DNA from: JAGVJT01 sp964513205
GTDB lineage: Bacteria; Pseudomonadota; Gammaproteobacteria; Legionellales; Legionellaceae
Length of the DNA stretch: 64,000 bases
Assembly (NCBI GenBank): GCA_964513205.1
Contig: CAZELP010000005.1
Location: 51,892-115,891, forward strand
Direction: 5' to 3'
The position numbers and the translations under genes are program-made. Below the pieces are notes generated by a model, which worked only from the letters and a program-made list of their open reading frames with translations, did no database searches and had not been told where the DNA came from. Positions 63,084-64,000 of the stretch are shown one piece after another (position 1 is the first letter of the stretch; each line of letters begins with the position of its first letter).

Positions 63084-64000
63084 GTGGCAAAACTCAATGA
63101 AAAACACTTGACATCTGAAGAACAAAGTCGACTTTTAAATATCACTTTCCATGCCTCATTGATCACAGCATATGAAGGTGATTCGGCTGTTGCCATGAAC
63201 AAAATAAAGCAAGAATTTCCTGATATTCAAGATATACGGCCCTTTTATAAAAAATATGGCGGCGTATTTAGAGGGCATTACCAAGATGTTGCAGGCTACG
63301 TCATCAAAACAGCAACAGAAACCATTGTCTGCTATCGAGGTACTAAAACGACATATGACCAATATAGAGACTCCAAATACAAACCAAAAGATATGAATTT
63401 TGGTGAGAATCCTGAGGAAAAGCATAAAATTTACGGTGGATTTAAGATTGATTATGACTCTTCCAAAGCAAGTCGCGAAGAGGTATTCACTCAGATGGGC
63501 ATTTCAAATGAGGTGCCGATTGTTTTTACAGGACATAGTTTAGGAGGTGCTGTAGCACAAATAGCTGCGGCCGATTATGCAGCTAAAAATAAGACACAAA
63601 GGGATAATATTAAAGCAGTTCGCACATTTGGAACGCCGCGAGTATTCACAACCGAGTCTGCAAAATTTTATGACAAACTGATCGGAGAAAAAACGATTCA
63701 TATGATGGCTGCTGGTGACCCTATTGTTCATGTTCCACCTGCCTCATTTGGATTTTCACACACAGGCTTTTTTTGCATGATGCAAACCTCCTTGTCTGGC
63801 TTAGACAGCCACAAAAGGCATTCATATCAACAGGTCGTATCCAATGCTGAAAATATCCCTATCATTGCGGGTGATGTCAAAGAAACTAGAAAAAGAAACC
63901 TCACTCAACAACAAGATGGTATTTCCACACGCTCTATTTGGACAAATTTGTATAAGAGGGTCTCTAGCCTCTCTATAGAAAATGCGCTTCAATATTGGAC
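63084..64000 (+). CDS. Class 3 lipase (alpha/beta hydrolase), 3' end outside the window
   Basis: At least 305 codons from a GTG at 63084 (GAGAG upstream; a TTG at 63057 is the only alternative), open to the edge of the window. The nucleophile elbow is TGHSLGGAVAQIAAADYA, with the YRGTKTTYDQY oxyanion strand before it, the acidic residue in MAAGDPIVHVPP and the histidine in SHKRHSYQQVV: the class 3 (fungal-type) lipase pattern. No signal peptide, hence cytosolic or exported by a non-Sec system. A -10-like TATACT lies at 63034-63039. Class 3 lipases of this sort (e.g. Legionella PlaA-/Lpg-like) include secreted virulence factors; the connection is inference. Confidence 0.85.
   Translation, partial: MAKLNEKHLTSEEQSRLLNITFHASLITAYEGDSAVAMNKIKQEFPDIQDIRPFYKKYGGVFRGHYQDVAGYVIKTATETIVCYRGTKTTYDQYRDSKYKPKDMNFGENPEEKHKIYGGFKIDYDSSKASREEVFTQMGISNEVPIVFTGHSLGGAVAQIAAADYAAKNKTQRDNIKAVRTFGTPRVFTTESAKFYDKLIGEKTIHMMAAGDPIVHVPPASFGFSHTGFFCMMQTSLSGLDSHKRHSYQQVVSNAENIPIIAGDVKETRKRNLTQQQDGISTRSIWTNLYKRVSSLSIENALQYW

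Noticed and set aside
1..64000. CRISPR array, tRNA or rRNA genes, prophage
   Set aside because: No regularly spaced repeats, cloverleaf-like stretch, rRNA-like sequence or phage structural gene was recognised when reading the intergenic gaps.

Overview
The window looks like a chromosomal segment of an AT-rich, host-associated gammaproteobacterium, most like Legionellales (Legionella/Coxiella/Berkiella-type). This is inferred from three things. The housekeeping blocks are gammaproteobacterial: aroQ-accB-accC-prmA, def-fmt-rsmB next to dprA-smg-topA, and era-recO. Several genes are typical of Legionellales: an M4 metalloprotease resembling Legionella ProA, a HAD-IG 5'-nucleotidase and a two-subunit 2-oxoacid:ferredoxin oxidoreductase. 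Between them lie proteins of the kind found among secreted effectors: an ankyrin protein, a patatin, solenoid-repeat proteins, coiled-coil proteins and a class 3 lipase. No rRNA, tRNA or CRISPR array was recognised.

Layout. 1-6.3 kb: the 3' end of a ferredoxin-NADP reductase, a class I aldolase, a secreted M4 protease and aroQ-accB-accC-prmA. 6.3-18.5 kb: an accessory stretch (ankyrin protein, polytopic membrane protein, patatin, two helical-repeat proteins) interrupted by mdh and hemW. 18.5-21.5 kb: a WbpE-like aminotransferase followed by an archaeal-type aspartyl-tRNA synthetase that carries a C-terminal YbaK-like editing domain. 21.5-28.8 kb: a patchwork of IS630 debris, a GrpB-GNAT fusion, a second GNAT, an aldo/keto reductase, a small hydrolase, a DUF1398-like protein, a MerR-TipAS regulator, an S41 peptidase and a kinase remnant.

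28.8-37.7 kb is the most unusual region. A three-gene operon on the minus strand encodes two small membrane/coiled-coil proteins and a 2517-residue protein with filamentous-haemagglutinin-like composition but no signal peptide, no recognisable TPS domain and no two-partner-secretion transporter nearby. Its upstream region contains a TTGACT box and spacer start almost identical to those of the MerR-TipAS promoter 10 kb away, both with a 19-bp spacer, which suggests control by that MerR protein.

37.8-44 kb holds a PAS-LuxR regulator, a GNAT, korA-korB and era-recO. 44-54.6 kb holds a coiled-coil protein, topA-smg-dprA, def-fmt-rsmB, two small exported proteins and gltA. 54.6-56.6 kb is decayed: palindromic repeats, a frameshifted glycosyltransferase and one unknown gene. 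56.7-64 kb holds pilC-pilD without pilA or pilB, the HAD-IG nucleotidase, an OPT-family transporter with an SDR, and a class 3 lipase that runs off the end.

Central metabolism is represented by gltA, mdh, korAB, the aldolase and acetyl-CoA carboxylase subunits; the accessory genes fit an intracellular or host-associated life style. No secretion machinery for the putative effectors lies in the window, so their secretion is inference.
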